Counted from the first letter of the stretch, positions 33,885 to 43,392 are shown. The stretch: DNA of 64,000 bases from Armatimonadota bacterium (GCA_025998755.1 AP024674.1:3116162-3180161), one strand, 5' to 3'. Program-made: numbers and translations. Notes: generated by a model not told the origin, from the sequence alone.

Positions 33885-34975
33885 CGCGCGTATTCTTCCA
33901 TGATCTCTCCCGCCCGGCGCACCCGTTCGATATCGCAGACCGGGGAAGGCTCGTCGGAAATGCCCAGGATCAGATTGGGCGAGAACGTTTCGATGATCTC
34001 CCTGGTCTGACGCTCAAACTCCTCGTAAGGCGTGGATGGGAGAAAGGCGGTCATCGGGATGCCGTCCAGCAGGATGAGATTGTCGCCCAGCGCTTCCTTC
34101 ATCTCCTGGATGGTCAGATCGCCCTGCGGCTGGGGAGTGAGGGCCTCGAAACCATCCAGCCCGGAGACCTGTAGATACTTCAGCAGGTGCTTCACATTGC
34201 CATCGAAGTGCGAATGCGTGAACTTCCCGCGCTCCCGGAATCGCCGGGCTCGGTCCTGATAGACCGGCAGCACGAACTCCTCGAACAGAGGCGGCGACAG
34301 CAGATACTCGTCAATGTTGTCCCCGAAGTTGAAGATCTCGATGGGACAATCCAGCACCACCTGCAGCCAGGTCTCGTCCGTCTCGTTGATGATCCTCACC
34401 AGGCGTTCCAGCAGGGGACGGTCGTCCGCCAGCATGAAGAGCGCATTTTCCCACCCCACCAGTTCGATGAGGATGCGCTGCATGTTCACCCGCGGCAGAT
34501 ACATCATCGGGGCGGTGCGTTCGCCCACCATTTCGTTGAGCTGGCGGAACAGGTCCATGTCGAACCAAGCGGTGCGGTTGCGAAGCAGCCACTCCAGAGT
34601 GTCGACGTCTTCCGCAGACTTCACCGGATATTCCACCGTGTGGCGCGCCAGCTCACTGACCTCCACCCGCCGGACCAGTGCTCCCACAGGGGTTATGGTG
34701 AAGACGATGTGCCCGTCGTGGGTGGGCCGCACCTCCGTCCGCACATCCGGGTGCTCCTCGATCTTCAGACAGTCATTGAAATAGTGATACGGGCGAATGG
34801 AGCAGCCAAGGTGGTCATAAACCTCCAGCAGTTCCATCCGGTCATAGGGTGGGGGCAACGTGCCGTGCCGTTTGTTGTAGTTGTACCAGTGCTCGATTCG
34901 GGGCTGGTAGACGATATTATCCACCGGCTCGTGCCGGAAGATCCTGATGGTGCGTTCCCGGAATGTCATGGCCAT
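33881..34975 (-). CDS. Uroporphyrinogen-decarboxylase-family enzyme
   Basis: 364 residues. TIM-barrel of the URO-D/methylcobamide methyltransferase superfamily (MTFRERTIRIFRHEPVDNIV at the start; FNFGDNIDEYLLSPPLFEEF; KFTHSHFDGNVKHLLKYLQ; GFEALTPQPQGDLTIQEMKE). It lacks the typical haem-pathway HemE N-terminus and no other haem gene is near. Such paralogues usually act in methyl transfer or other unknown reactions in saccharolytic bacteria. Coupled by a four-base overlap to the TauE/SafE gene. Confidence 0.85.
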   Translation of the reverse strand: MAMTFRERTIRIFRHEPVDNIVYQPRIEHWYNYNKRHGTLPPPYDRMELLEVYDHLGCSIRPYHYFNDCLKIEEHPDVRTEVRPTHDGHIVFTITPVGALVRRVEVSELARHTVEYPVKSAEDVDTLEWLLRNRTAWFDMDLFRQLNEMVGERTAPMMYLPRVNMQRILIELVGWENALFMLADDRPLLERLVRIINETDETWLQVVLDCPIEIFNFGDNIDEYLLSPPLFEEFVLPVYQDRARRFRERGKFTHSHFDGNVKHLLKYLQVSGLDGFEALTPQPQGDLTIQEMKEALGDNLILLDGIPMTAFLPSTPYEEFERQTREIIETFSPNLILGISDEPSPVCDIERVRRAGEIMEEYAR

Positions 34976-35220
34976 AACTGTCTCTTAGACGTCCTCCCTC
35001 CAATCCCTGCTCGGGACTGGGCTGCTTGCGTCGCTCAATGCTTTCCGATACTATGCTGCGAGGCGCACGGGGCGATTTTTCGATCAAGAAGGACGAACAT
35101 CAACTTGACCATACAGCTAAGAACCTGGCTTCTGGCCGCCGCGTACAAAAAATCTCTCAGATAACCGAGGTGGGCGAGCTGTAGGAGGCGGCGAGGAGCT
35201 CAGCAATCAGGGGTGAGGCG

Positions 35221-36330
35221 TTGAGTGTCAGGCTTGGCAGGATACTCGGGTTTCCTATTGAGATAGACTGGTCCTGGTTCGTGGTGTTCTTCCTTGTCGC
35301 CTGGGCCATCCGGGACGGGCTGCTTTTGCAGCTGGTGCCGGATACCGCCAGCCCGGCGGTGCTTGCGCTGGCCGGGGTGGCTGGCGGTCTGCTTTTCTTT
35401 GCCAGCCTGCTGGGCCACGAGCTGGCGCATTGCTGGGTGGCTCGCCGCCGGGGAATCCCCATCGCGGGCATCACCCTGTTTATTTTCGGCGGGGTCGCCC
35501 GGATGAAGATGGAGCCGGAACGTCCTTCCGATGAACTGCGCATGGCTCTGGCCGGGCCGGCCTTCAGCATCGCGGCGGCCATCTTTTTCTGGCTGGTGTG
35601 GGGAGCCCGGATCCTTCCCCCTCTGTGGAGTGAGCTGGCCCGTTATCTGGCGATCGCGAACATCGTGGTAGCTCTTTTCAACCTGGTGCCCGCCTTTCCC
35701 AGCGATGGGGGGCGGGCTCTCAGAGCCATCCTCTGGATGTGGACGGGCAGTCTGCAGAAAGCCACCCGGATTGCGGCCTGGCTGGGTCAGGCAGCGGGAT
35801 GGGGTCTGGTCTTCCTGGGTGTTTGCCGCTTCCTGATGGGAGACTGGGGCGGCATCTGGTATGTTTTTCTGGGGCTGTTCCTGCAGAATGCGGCGCAGGT
35901 CGCCCTGCATCAGACCCAGTGGCGCCGGGCCATGCGCGGCCTTACCGTGCGCGACCTGATGGACCGGTCTCCGGTGCTCCTGCCCCCCGGCGTGAATATC
36001 CGGGAGGCCGTGCACGAGTACTTCTTGCGCCAGCCTAGCGAAGTGCTGCCGGTGGTGGAGGAAGGCCGGGTTCTGGGGGTGGTCAGTGTGGCTTCGCTTC
36101 GCGCTGTTCCCGAAGAGCGATGGGACGACACGCCCGTAGCCGCCCTTATGGCGGCTGTTCAGCCCGAACTCTATGTCTCCCCCTCACAGGACGCATGGGA
36201 AGCTCTTTCCGGCGTCAGGCGTCCTGCGAATGTGCCTCTCCTCGTGGTCGAGGATGGCGTGCTGGTAGGCACCATCTCGCAGGAGACGCTGGCGCGGCAG
36301 CTGCAGCTTCGCATGCGCATCGAAGCGTAG
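35221..36330 (+). CDS. Site-2-protease-type M50 metalloprotease with CBS pair
   Basis: 369 residues; TTG start at 35221 after GGGGTGAGG. Six hydrophobic segments carry the zinc site: GHELAHCWVARR (HExxH) in the second or third helix and NLVPAFPSDGGRALRA (the NPDG-type motif with the third ligand Asp). Two CBS domains follow (about 240-360: VRDLMDRSPVLLPPGVNIRE and VAALMAAVQPELYVSPSQDA), which may sense adenine nucleotides. This is the S2P group 3 architecture. It cleaves membrane-embedded substrates; target unknown. Confidence 0.93.
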   Translation: MSVRLGRILGFPIEIDWSWFVVFFLVAWAIRDGLLLQLVPDTASPAVLALAGVAGGLLFFASLLGHELAHCWVARRRGIPIAGITLFIFGGVARMKMEPERPSDELRMALAGPAFSIAAAIFFWLVWGARILPPLWSELARYLAIANIVVALFNLVPAFPSDGGRALRAILWMWTGSLQKATRIAAWLGQAAGWGLVFLGVCRFLMGDWGGIWYVFLGLFLQNAAQVALHQTQWRRAMRGLTVRDLMDRSPVLLPPGVNIREAVHEYFLRQPSEVLPVVEEGRVLGVVSVASLRAVPEERWDDTPVAALMAAVQPELYVSPSQDAWEALSGVRRPANVPLLVVEDGVLVGTISQETLARQLQLRMRIEA

Positions 36331-36336
36331 GCTGTC

Positions 36337-36358
36337 GGCCCGCCCCCACGGGCGGACC
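36337..36358. terminator. Hairpin between convergent genes
   Basis: GGCCCGCCC (36337-36345) pairs with GGGCGGACC (36350-36358) with one mismatch, right after the S2P stop. Confidence 0.5.
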
Positions 36359-36364
36359 GGCCGG

Positions 36365-36811
36365 TCACTCCGCGGAGCGGGATGTCACCTTCATGATCTG
36401 GTCCGCGCGGCGCAGCGTGGCCAGTGCCGCCCGCCTTCGCTGCAGGGCCTGTTCCACCTTCATGGCCAGCAGGTCGTAGACGTCCACGCCGGGGATGTTC
36501 TTTTCCACGTAGTCGAACGCGCCGAGCTTCATGCATTCCACGGCGTTCGCCACATTGCCATACGCGGTCAGCACAATCACTTCGGTGAAGATGTCGCGTC
36601 CGACGGCGGACTTCAGCACTTCCACTCCGCCCTGTTCGCTGTTCATCACCATGTCGGTGACCACAATGTCATAGGACGGCTCGCTGGCCTGGATCTTGGC
36701 CGCCGCGTCCGCTTCGTTCTCGGCCTCGTCCACCGTGTGCCCTTCCCGCTCCAACCTGCGCCGTACCGCCGTGCGCACGGCCTCTTCGTCATCCACCACA
36801 AGGATTCGCAA
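36365..36811 (-). CDS. Response-regulator receiver protein
   Basis: 148 residues, one CheY-like receiver domain: DDEE at 7-10, phospho-acceptor Asp in DIVVTDMVM, Thr in VIVLTAYG, Lys in DYVEKN. The short tail (RRRAALATLRRADQIMKVTS) is a coiled helix and not an output domain. It starts six bases after the histidine kinase stop, so it is its partner and must signal by protein contact or a phosphorelay. Confidence 0.93.
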   Translation of the reverse strand: MRILVVDDEEAVRTAVRRRLEREGHTVDEAENEADAAAKIQASEPSYDIVVTDMVMNSEQGGVEVLKSAVGRDIFTEVIVLTAYGNVANAVECMKLGAFDYVEKNIPGVDVYDLLAMKVEQALQRRRAALATLRRADQIMKVTSRSAE

Positions 36812-36817
36812 TGGTTG

Positions 36818-38605
36818 TCAGTCTCCTGTCTGCTCCCTTCGCTCCGCCTTCGTCTCCGCGGCCTCTGGCGCGTCCGTGATGGCGGGCAAGATGATCTCGA
36901 ACCGTGCTCCCTCGCCCTCTTCGCCCGTTTCGCGGATGGTGCCCCGGTGAGCGTCTATTATGCCCTTGACGATCGAAAGCCCGAGCCCCATCCCCTTGGA
37001 CCGCGTGGAGAAGAAGGGACGGAAGATCAGCTTTTTATTCTCCTCTGGGATGCCCGGTCCCCTGTCTTCGAAAACGATGCGGATGCGGTCTCTGTCGGCG
37101 TCAACGGGCTCAGTGGAGACACGCAGCACTCCGCCCTCCTGCTGGAAGTTGATGCTGTTCTCCACCAGCTCTGAAAAGCATCTGCGCAGCTTCGATGCGT
37201 CGGCCTCCACCAGAGGAAGATCTGGATGCAGATCCAGCTCAAGCCGCACACCACTGTTGCGTGGGAAGGATTCCCGCACCGCCTCTTCCAGCAACTCGTT
37301 CAGAGAGACCGGGTTCGTGTTCAGCTTGGTTGCCACCACGAACTCCCGGAACTCCGCCAGGATCTCCTCCAGCCGGAAGATCCCCTTCTCCAGGCTTTCG
37401 ATGACCGGCGCCAGCTTTTCCGCCGAGCACTCCTGGCGGCTGAGATGGCGCAACTCGTTCAGGTCGCCTTTGATGGCGAAGACCCTGTTCCCGATCATAT
37501 GCGCCGAGCGCGCGCTCATCTCGCCCCAGGCGGCCATCCTCTCCGCGGCGATGACCCGCTTCACCAGCTCGAAGCTGTCCAGCACGGCGCCCAGAATGCT
37601 CGCCGTGGCGACGATGAAATCTTCATCATCCTGCGTGAAATCGTTCGGAACCCAGGCGTATTCGCTGCGCCTGCGCAGCACCCTGAAGACCCCAAGCACC
37701 CGGTCATATCCCACGATGGGTACCGCAATCAGGCCGCCCACCGTCTCGGGAGCAAGCTCCTCGTGCAGTCCCCTCCAGCGCGGGTCGTTCCGAGGATCCC
37801 TGGTGCGCACAGGCTTGCCGTTCTGGGCCACCCAGCCCGTGATGCCCTCTCCCACGCGGTAGCGCGCCTGATGCACCTGCTCTCCCAGCCGTCCGCGCGA
37901 CGCCTCCAGCACCAGCACGTTCTCTTCCGGGTTCAGCAGGAAGATGCTGCAGTCCTGAAAGCTGAGGGCGCTGGCCACCAGGTCCATCACCTTGCGGAAA
38001 ACGTCCGCCGATCTTGAAAACCGGGCAAGCTCCCTGCCCAGCGACACCAGGGCGGCCTGGCGCTTCTCCTGCTGGTCCGCCAGGATGCGCAGGGCCACCA
38101 GGTTGGCTACCGCCAGCAGGAACTCCTCGTGCTGCTCGGAGAAGGCGTCCGGCCGCGTGCTCTCCATATTGATGACGCCCTCCACCCGCCCGTAAGCGTT
38201 CACCACTGGGACGGCCACCTCGCTCTTCACATCATCGAAATGGCTGATGTAGTAGGGATCGGTCGTGACGTCGCCGGTGCGGTATGGCCGGCCGGTGGCG
38301 GCCACGTGGCTGGTGATGCCCTTGCCGGTCTTCTGAGAGACCTTCAAGCGCAATGCGGTATTCTGTTCATTCCACCCCTTGCCCGCTGTGAATCGGACGG
38401 CCAGCTCTCCGTGCTCGAAATCCGCCAGGGCGATGAACGCCCGGTCGGCCTCCACGGCCTTCATCGCCTCCACCAGGATGGCGTCCAGAATGTCGTTCAG
38501 GCTTCTGTCGTGCGACAGCAGCAGGCGTGAGATGCAGCTAAAGACACCAGTGCTCTCAACGGGGCAGACGTGATTCTCCCGGCCTGCGGATTGTGCTTCA
38601 GACAT
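36818..38605 (-). CDS. GAF-domain sensor histidine kinase
   Basis: 595 residues, no membrane segment. Two GAF domains (about 30-185 and 195-345) bind small ligands; then the dimerisation helix with the phospho-His in AWGEMSARSAHMIGNRVFAI, and a GHKL ATPase (N box ELVENSINFQ, G1 FEDRGPGIPEENK, G2 GMGLGLSIVKGIID). Genes before it on the same strand encode two lipoproteins with gaps of three and four bases, and the receiver follows. One operon of four genes, probably sensing a cell-envelope or intracellular signal. Confidence 0.93.
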   Translation of the reverse strand: MSEAQSAGRENHVCPVESTGVFSCISRLLLSHDRSLNDILDAILVEAMKAVEADRAFIALADFEHGELAVRFTAGKGWNEQNTALRLKVSQKTGKGITSHVAATGRPYRTGDVTTDPYYISHFDDVKSEVAVPVVNAYGRVEGVINMESTRPDAFSEQHEEFLLAVANLVALRILADQQEKRQAALVSLGRELARFSRSADVFRKVMDLVASALSFQDCSIFLLNPEENVLVLEASRGRLGEQVHQARYRVGEGITGWVAQNGKPVRTRDPRNDPRWRGLHEELAPETVGGLIAVPIVGYDRVLGVFRVLRRRSEYAWVPNDFTQDDEDFIVATASILGAVLDSFELVKRVIAAERMAAWGEMSARSAHMIGNRVFAIKGDLNELRHLSRQECSAEKLAPVIESLEKGIFRLEEILAEFREFVVATKLNTNPVSLNELLEEAVRESFPRNSGVRLELDLHPDLPLVEADASKLRRCFSELVENSINFQQEGGVLRVSTEPVDADRDRIRIVFEDRGPGIPEENKKLIFRPFFSTRSKGMGLGLSIVKGIIDAHRGTIRETGEEGEGARFEIILPAITDAPEAAETKAERREQTGD

Positions 38606-38608
38606 CTG

Positions 38609-39109
38609 CTATCTCTTGACTCCCGGTTCAAATCTGTTCAGCGTGATGGAAACGCTTCTTGCCCCGTTTTTCTGAGTGATCAAGACGGATTCTACCGAGC
38701 CATCCGGCTCCCGGCGGGAGGCTATAACCGCCGCCCGGATGCCCGCCACGGAGGCAGACACGGCCCGTCGGCCCAGCTTCTTCTCATACCAGCTCCGCAC
38801 CTGCGGAAAAGGATCCGATGTGCGGTAGCGGATGCTGTAGGAACATCCTTGCCGGTCCTGCTCGTGCATCATTTTGCCGGATCCTTCCACTTCATGGGCG
38901 CCAGGGTAGACGGGGGTTTTCACGCGCACGGCGACGTCGGCGGGGCAAATCTGCACGGCCGTGTCCGCACCCATTCCCTCCACCCGAACCCGGGCTGTAT
39001 CCGCGCCGGTTCCAACCTGATCTGGAGGTTCATCGGTTCCGGCGCAGCCCGCTGCCGAGAGAACCGCCAGCATCGTGATGATGAACGTGGCTGCCCGTGC
39101 GGACGACAA
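38609..39109 (-). CDS. Lipoprotein with one LYPGA-type domain
   Basis: 166 residues. TTG start at 39109 with an ideal GGAG seven bases upstream. Signal peptide II with lipobox LSAAGC (Cys22). The mature part contains VYPGAHEVEGSGKMMHEQDR and SDPFPQVRSWYEKKLGRR, the same pattern that occurs twice in the upstream lipoprotein (LPLYPGAK, then FYRKELPGA). Function unknown; related to each other by duplication. It lies in one operon with the histidine kinase. Confidence 0.7.
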   Translation of the reverse strand: MSSARAATFIITMLAVLSAAGCAGTDEPPDQVGTGADTARVRVEGMGADTAVQICPADVAVRVKTPVYPGAHEVEGSGKMMHEQDRQGCSYSIRYRTSDPFPQVRSWYEKKLGRRAVSASVAGIRAAVIASRREPDGSVESVLITQKNGARSVSITLNRFEPGVKR

Positions 39110-39113
39110 GCGC

Positions 39114-40187
39114 TTACTCCTTCTGCTTCTTCGGCGGCAGCGTCAGCTTCATAAGAGCGCAGCGCGTTTCCCCCTTGATGGACGCCACTGTCACGGAGAC
39201 CCCTCCCCCGGTCGAGCCATCCTGAAGGATGAGCCTGTGGACCCTGTTCCCTTCGATCTCGCGCTCATCTTCCCGGGCGCCTGGAAGTTCTTTCCGGTAG
39301 AACTCCAGCACTTTCGAGGGAGAATCCTCGCTGATCAGCACGACCACCGCGCGGGAGATAGCCGGGTTCTTTTTGTCGGTTTCCGTGGCTCCGCCTTCCA
39401 CCTTCGCGCCTGGATAGAGGGGCAGCGCCACGCGCTTCAACGCCGCCTCTGCATTGCGGTCCACCTTGAACGGGATATCCTCGGCCTTGGGGCGCGGAGG
39501 GGTCTTCGCCCGCGAGAGCACCACCTGCACGCGGGAATCCGTCTCGATGACCTGAGCCATCTGAAGTTCGCCGGTCTTTTTGTCCGGCAGCTCCATCACG
39601 GCCTGGCGTTTGCCTTCGCGCTTTGTCTCTTCCGTGTGTGCGCCAGGCATCTTCTGCCGGTAGTAGCCCACCACTTTGTCGAAGGAATCTGCCGTGCTGA
39701 TGCGCACGATGGATGCCTTGAACGTTCCCGGCTTCGCGCCCGGAGGGCCGCCGAGGATCGCCCCCTCCTCCGTTTTCGCGCCCGGATAAAGCGGGAGGCG
39801 CACCTGCTTCAGGGCCTTGCCTGTGTCGCGTTCGATGGGGATGCCTGCCGGTCCGGGACCTGCGGGTCCCGGTGGAGCACCCGGCTGTCCTGGTCCCGGT
39901 CTGCCGACGGGCGGAGACCCGGCGGGCGGCTTTTGGGCTTCCGCCGCCGGGTTGGCCCCTGGCTGCACGAAGGGGTTACCTCCGTCTTTCCCTTTGGCCG
40001 GGTCGGCCAGCGGCTCCTTGGGGGTCGCCGGCAAATGGGTATCCTCTCCTGTGAGCAGGGAGGACACGCTCGGCGGAGGCGGAGCCGAATCTTTTTCTTT
40101 CTTCCCGTCCGTGCGTGAACAGCCTGCAGCCAGCCCTGCCGCGACGGCGAGCGCGCAAATGGCAGCGATGATCTTGAGCTTCTTCAA
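39114..40187 (-). CDS. Lipoprotein with two LYPGA-type domains and proline-rich linker
   Basis: 357 residues. TTG start at 40187, nine bases after GGAG; an upstream ORF extension has no signal. Signal peptide II (LKKLKIIAAICALAVAAGLA, lipobox LAAGC), then a Pro/Gly-rich linker (about 45-125) and two repeats: VRLPLYPGAKTEEG...VVGYYRQKMPGAH and VALPLYPGAKVEGG...VLEFYRKELPGAR. The long linker suggests that the repeats reach away from the membrane. Family not named. First gene of the four-gene operon with the kinase. Confidence 0.7.
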   Translation of the reverse strand: MKKLKIIAAICALAVAAGLAAGCSRTDGKKEKDSAPPPPSVSSLLTGEDTHLPATPKEPLADPAKGKDGGNPFVQPGANPAAEAQKPPAGSPPVGRPGPGQPGAPPGPAGPGPAGIPIERDTGKALKQVRLPLYPGAKTEEGAILGGPPGAKPGTFKASIVRISTADSFDKVVGYYRQKMPGAHTEETKREGKRQAVMELPDKKTGELQMAQVIETDSRVQVVLSRAKTPPRPKAEDIPFKVDRNAEAALKRVALPLYPGAKVEGGATETDKKNPAISRAVVVLISEDSPSKVLEFYRKELPGAREDEREIEGNRVHRLILQDGSTGGGVSVTVASIKGETRCALMKLTLPPKKQKE

Positions 40188-40397
40188 TGTTGGAGACTCC
40201 CGCGACCGACGCAGCGCATTGCCAGAGGATTGTGCCGCGGCGCCGGCCATTCTGCACACTATACCTCAATCCCTGGCTCCTGCGTTTCCGGGGATACCCG
40301 GTGCCCGTTGTGGTCTCAAGGCGCGCACGTGGACCGTCGTCGAGCCAAAGTTTTCAGTAACGGATGCAAAGGATATGCATTAGCTTGCACACTGGTA

Positions 40398-40426
40398 TTG
40401 TGCTGGCGGGAAAGTTGTGTTATTCT
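40398..40426 (+). promoter_or_regulatory. Promoter of the PEP-CTERM gene
   Basis: TTGTGC (40398-40403), 17-base spacer, TATTCT (40421-40426), in an AT-rich patch of the 365-base region 40188-40552 between divergent genes. It leaves a leader of about 120 bases with no recognised riboswitch. Nothing else seen in that region. Confidence 0.5.
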
Positions 40427-40552
40427 GCATATTGAGTTCCATAAGCTTATTGTCCGCAGTGACCAGAATGCTTCCCGGGGTGGATTCGAGCGGCCTGGTT
40501 GCCACGGGAGCCTGGGTGGAACTCGCGAATGAAAGGAGAAGTTCGAGATCTC

Positions 40553-41369
40553 ATGAGAAAACTCGTACTTGTCGCGGCGGGACTTTGCCTGCTGGGAGCG
40601 GGTGCGTCGTCCTTGCAAGCGAGCACCGTCATTGTAACCTCGCCGGTAGGCGTTTACACGGAGCCGGGGCCGACCAGCTCGGGCGACCCCTTCGCCTTCG
40701 AGCAGTGGTTGCGGATCAATGTGCGCAACGGCGGCAGCGTGGGCATCACAGGGACGTATCCCCGTTCCGGAAACGGCTCCATGTGGCTGTCGGGACCGGC
40801 GAATGCCAAGGCGGACGCTGAATACTACTTCAACCTTAACGCTTCCTACTTGCTGTCGGACGTTAGTGCTTTCAGCTACGACTGGTATCGCAGCTCATCC
40901 AGCACAGCACTCGCCCACCTTCATCCTGCCCTCAGGCTGTTCGTTGACAGGGACGGCAACCTTCTCACTTCGAATGATCGTGGCTACCTGGTCTACGAGC
41001 GGGCCTACAACCCCAATACCTCCCCTGTCCCGACCGACCAGTGGGTCACGGACGATGCAATCAATGCCAAGCTGTGGTCTACGGGGGGGGCTGCCGGATC
41101 CATTCTCCGTCTATAACCGTACCCTGAGTGACTGGGTCAATCTTATGCCAAGTGCCCGGGTGTTGGGCATCAGTGCCGGAATCGGATCCGGATGGACCGG
41201 AACATTCGATGGCGCGGTGGACAATATCACCATCGGATTCGGAAGCTCGGTAACCACTTACAACTTCGAGCTGGCTGCCGCTCCCGTCCCTGAGCCGGTC
41301 TTCTTCCAGATGGGCGCGCTGATGGGCCTGAGCGGACTGGGCCTGCTCCGCCTGCGCCGGAGGGCGTAA
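40553..41369 (+). pseudogene. PEP-CTERM exported protein, interrupted at a G8 run
   Basis: ATG 40553 (AAAGGAG upstream), signal peptide MRKLVLVAAGLCLLGAGASS, a beta-rich extracellular domain, and at the end VPEPVFFQMGALMGLSGLGL then RLRRRA: the PEP motif, membrane helix and arginine cluster used by the exosortase/EpsH sorting system. The first frame stops at 41116; the second frame continues from LWSTGGLPDPFSVYN. Both join if the run of eight G at 41083-41090 had seven. This may be a sequencing error or slipped-strand switching. Confidence 0.85.
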
Positions 41370-41406
41370 GTCGGGCATTTCGGCTCTTTCATAAGTGATC
41401 TCCTTA

Positions 41407-41429
41407 GGGCCGCCCTTTCAGGGCGGCCC
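41407..41429 (+). terminator. Hairpin after the PEP-CTERM gene
   Basis: GGGCCGCCCT (41407-41416) pairs with AGGGCGGCCC (41420-41429), loop TTC, followed by GTTCTG. The remaining 240 bases to the next gene hold only short frames without support. Confidence 0.65.
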
Positions 41430-41672
41430 GTTCTGCTGCGGCAGGGTAACCGGAAAACCGTCGGACAGGCTGGCCTGACGCTCCCTGTGCCGTCCGGCGT
41501 CAGGCGGACAATGCGAAGACCGGTCGATCGGCCGCCGCGGTCTCGCTAAGCGCGCCCTCTGCGCGCCACTTGAGCGCCACGGCGCGCAGAAGGAGTTGCC
41601 GTTCGACGGCGCGAACTTTCCACCCGGAACGGCGCATCCCGGCTCCGGGATGCCCGGCGCAGGAGGTGGCCG

Positions 41673-42842
41673 ATGGCAACACCGGCTGAGGCCGGACAGC
41701 AATCTGGTCGGCTTGAGTCGCTAGATATCTTCCGAGGAGCGACCATCGCGGGCATGCTGCTGGTGAACAACGCGGGGGACTGGGAGCACGTTTTCGGTCC
41801 TCTGCGCCATGCCGAGTGGCACGGCTGCACTGCAACCGACCTGATCTTCCCGTTCTTCCTGTTCATCATGGGCACGTCAATGGCGCTGAGCTTCGCGAAG
41901 CGCCGTGACCGCGGGGCCGGAACCGGAGAACTGCTGGCCCACACCCTGCGCCGCTCACTGCTGCTTGTACTGCTCGGCCTGGCGCTCAATGCGCTGGCTT
42001 ACCTGGCCTTACGCTTGGACTACCTTCGGTATCCCGGCGTTCTGCAGAGGATCGGAGCCTGCTACCTGCTTGCGTCCCTGGTGTTCCTGTTTCACGGAAT
42101 GCGTGGGATCCTGGTCTGGACCGCCGTGCTGCTGGCGGGCTACTGGGCGATGATGACACTCATTCCCGTGCCGGGATTCGGACGGCCGGATCTGAGCCAG
42201 CAGGGCAACCTTGCCAGCTGGCTGGATTCGATGGTGTTCGGCCCGCACTGCTATATCTGGGATGCCCACACAGGCACTGGTCACGATCCTGAAGGGCTGC
42301 TCAGCACTTTGCCGGCCGTGGGGACCACCCTGCTGGGATGTCTGGCGGGTGTGGTTCTTCGGGATCCGCGCGCGGCAGCGTTCCGCAGAGTAGCCGGGCT
42401 GATGCTCGCCGGAGCGGCGCTTACGGCGGGCGGTCTGCTCTGGTCGCTGGCGTTCCCGCTGAACAAGAACCTCTGGACCTCGTCCTATGTCCTGTTCACG
42501 GCCGGCTGCGCGCTGCTTGCCTTTGGCGCGTTGCACCTGTTCGTGGATGTGCTGCAGCAGCGTGCTTGGGCGTTTCCGCTCAGGGTCTACGGGTTGAACC
42601 CCATCACCGCATACGTCGGCGCATCCGCGATGGCCTACGGCACCATCCTGATCCGGCTGCCTTCGGCTGCGGGCGAGACTATCCCGCTCAAGAATTGGGT
42701 CTATCAGACCCTGTATGCCAGCTGGATTCCAGACCTGGCTTCGGATTACTGGTCCTCTGCTGCATACGGTTTGACTTATGCGGTGGTCTGGGGCGCCTTG
42801 ATGTGGCTGCTCTACCGGAGGCGGATATTCATCCGTATCTGA
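41673..42842 (+). CDS. HGSNAT/DUF5009-like membrane acyltransferase
   Basis: 389 residues with about ten membrane helices. The N-terminus RLESLDIFRGATIAGMLLVN and HAEWHGCTATDLIFPFFLFI are the hallmark of the heparan-alpha-glucosaminide N-acetyltransferase-like family (DUF5009, NagX), with the His used in transmembrane acetyl transfer. Bacterial members probably acetylate amino sugars at the membrane. The ATG at 41673 follows AGGAGG. It converges on the NUDIX gene with a seven-base gap. Confidence 0.9.
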   Translation: MATPAEAGQQSGRLESLDIFRGATIAGMLLVNNAGDWEHVFGPLRHAEWHGCTATDLIFPFFLFIMGTSMALSFAKRRDRGAGTGELLAHTLRRSLLLVLLGLALNALAYLALRLDYLRYPGVLQRIGACYLLASLVFLFHGMRGILVWTAVLLAGYWAMMTLIPVPGFGRPDLSQQGNLASWLDSMVFGPHCYIWDAHTGTGHDPEGLLSTLPAVGTTLLGCLAGVVLRDPRAAAFRRVAGLMLAGAALTAGGLLWSLAFPLNKNLWTSSYVLFTAGCALLAFGALHLFVDVLQQRAWAFPLRVYGLNPITAYVGASAMAYGTILIRLPSAAGETIPLKNWVYQTLYASWIPDLASDYWSSAAYGLTYAVVWGALMWLLYRRRIFIRI

Positions 42843-42849
42843 GGTCGCT

Positions 42850-43386
42850 TCAGGCTGCCGGATCCTTCAGAATTTCCAGGGCCAGAAGCAGGCCCGCCGC
42901 CGTCTTCGCGTCGCTGATGCGCCCGTCACGCACGGCGGCCGGCACGTCGCTTACGTCCAGCATTTCAACTTCCACGTGTTCGTCCTCGTCCTGTTCGCCG
43001 GGGCAGGGGGTCAGACCGGTGGCAAGGAAGAAGTCCATCTGCTCTTCGGAATAGCCGGGGGCAAGCCAGGCGTGGAAAAAATGACGCATCTCGGCGGCAC
43101 GGTAACCCGTTTCCTCGATCAGCTCCCGTTTCGCGCAGTCCAACGGGTCTTCCCCCGGCTTCAGCGTTCCGGCGGGGATCTCCAGCATCTCGCGTCCGGC
43201 AGGATAACGGTACTGGCGCACCATCACGATCCTGCCATCCAGCACTGGCACCACAGCCACCGCTCCGGGATGTTCCACCACCTCCCGGACGGCCTCCCTT
43301 CCGTCCTCCAGCCGCACGTTGTCCACGCGCACGGAGATGATGCGACCCTCATAGATGCGGCGGGTTCCTGTCTGTGTCTCAACCAT
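42850..43386 (-). CDS. NUDIX hydrolase, ADP-ribose pyrophosphatase type
   Basis: 178 residues. Complete Nudix box GTLKPGEDPLDCAKRELIEE then TGY, with the REUXEE metal-binding core; upstream VMVRQYRYPAGREMLEIPAG is typical for ADP-ribose pyrophosphatases (NudF-like). It hydrolyses ADP-ribose or related nucleoside diphosphate sugars in the cytoplasm. Last gene of a five-gene minus-strand run, six bases after the DUF3866 gene. Confidence 0.93.
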   Translation of the reverse strand: MVETQTGTRRIYEGRIISVRVDNVRLEDGREAVREVVEHPGAVAVVPVLDGRIVMVRQYRYPAGREMLEIPAGTLKPGEDPLDCAKRELIEETGYRAAEMRHFFHAWLAPGYSEEQMDFFLATGLTPCPGEQDEDEHVEVEMLDVSDVPAAVRDGRISDAKTAAGLLLALEILKDPAA

Positions 43387-43392
43387 CGAGCA

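Noticed and set aside
41418-41702. Minus-strand coding remnant before the acyltransferase gene
   Set aside because: A short stretch (QLLLRAVALKWRAEGALSET) looks protein-like, but it has no recognisable family, start or neighbour support.
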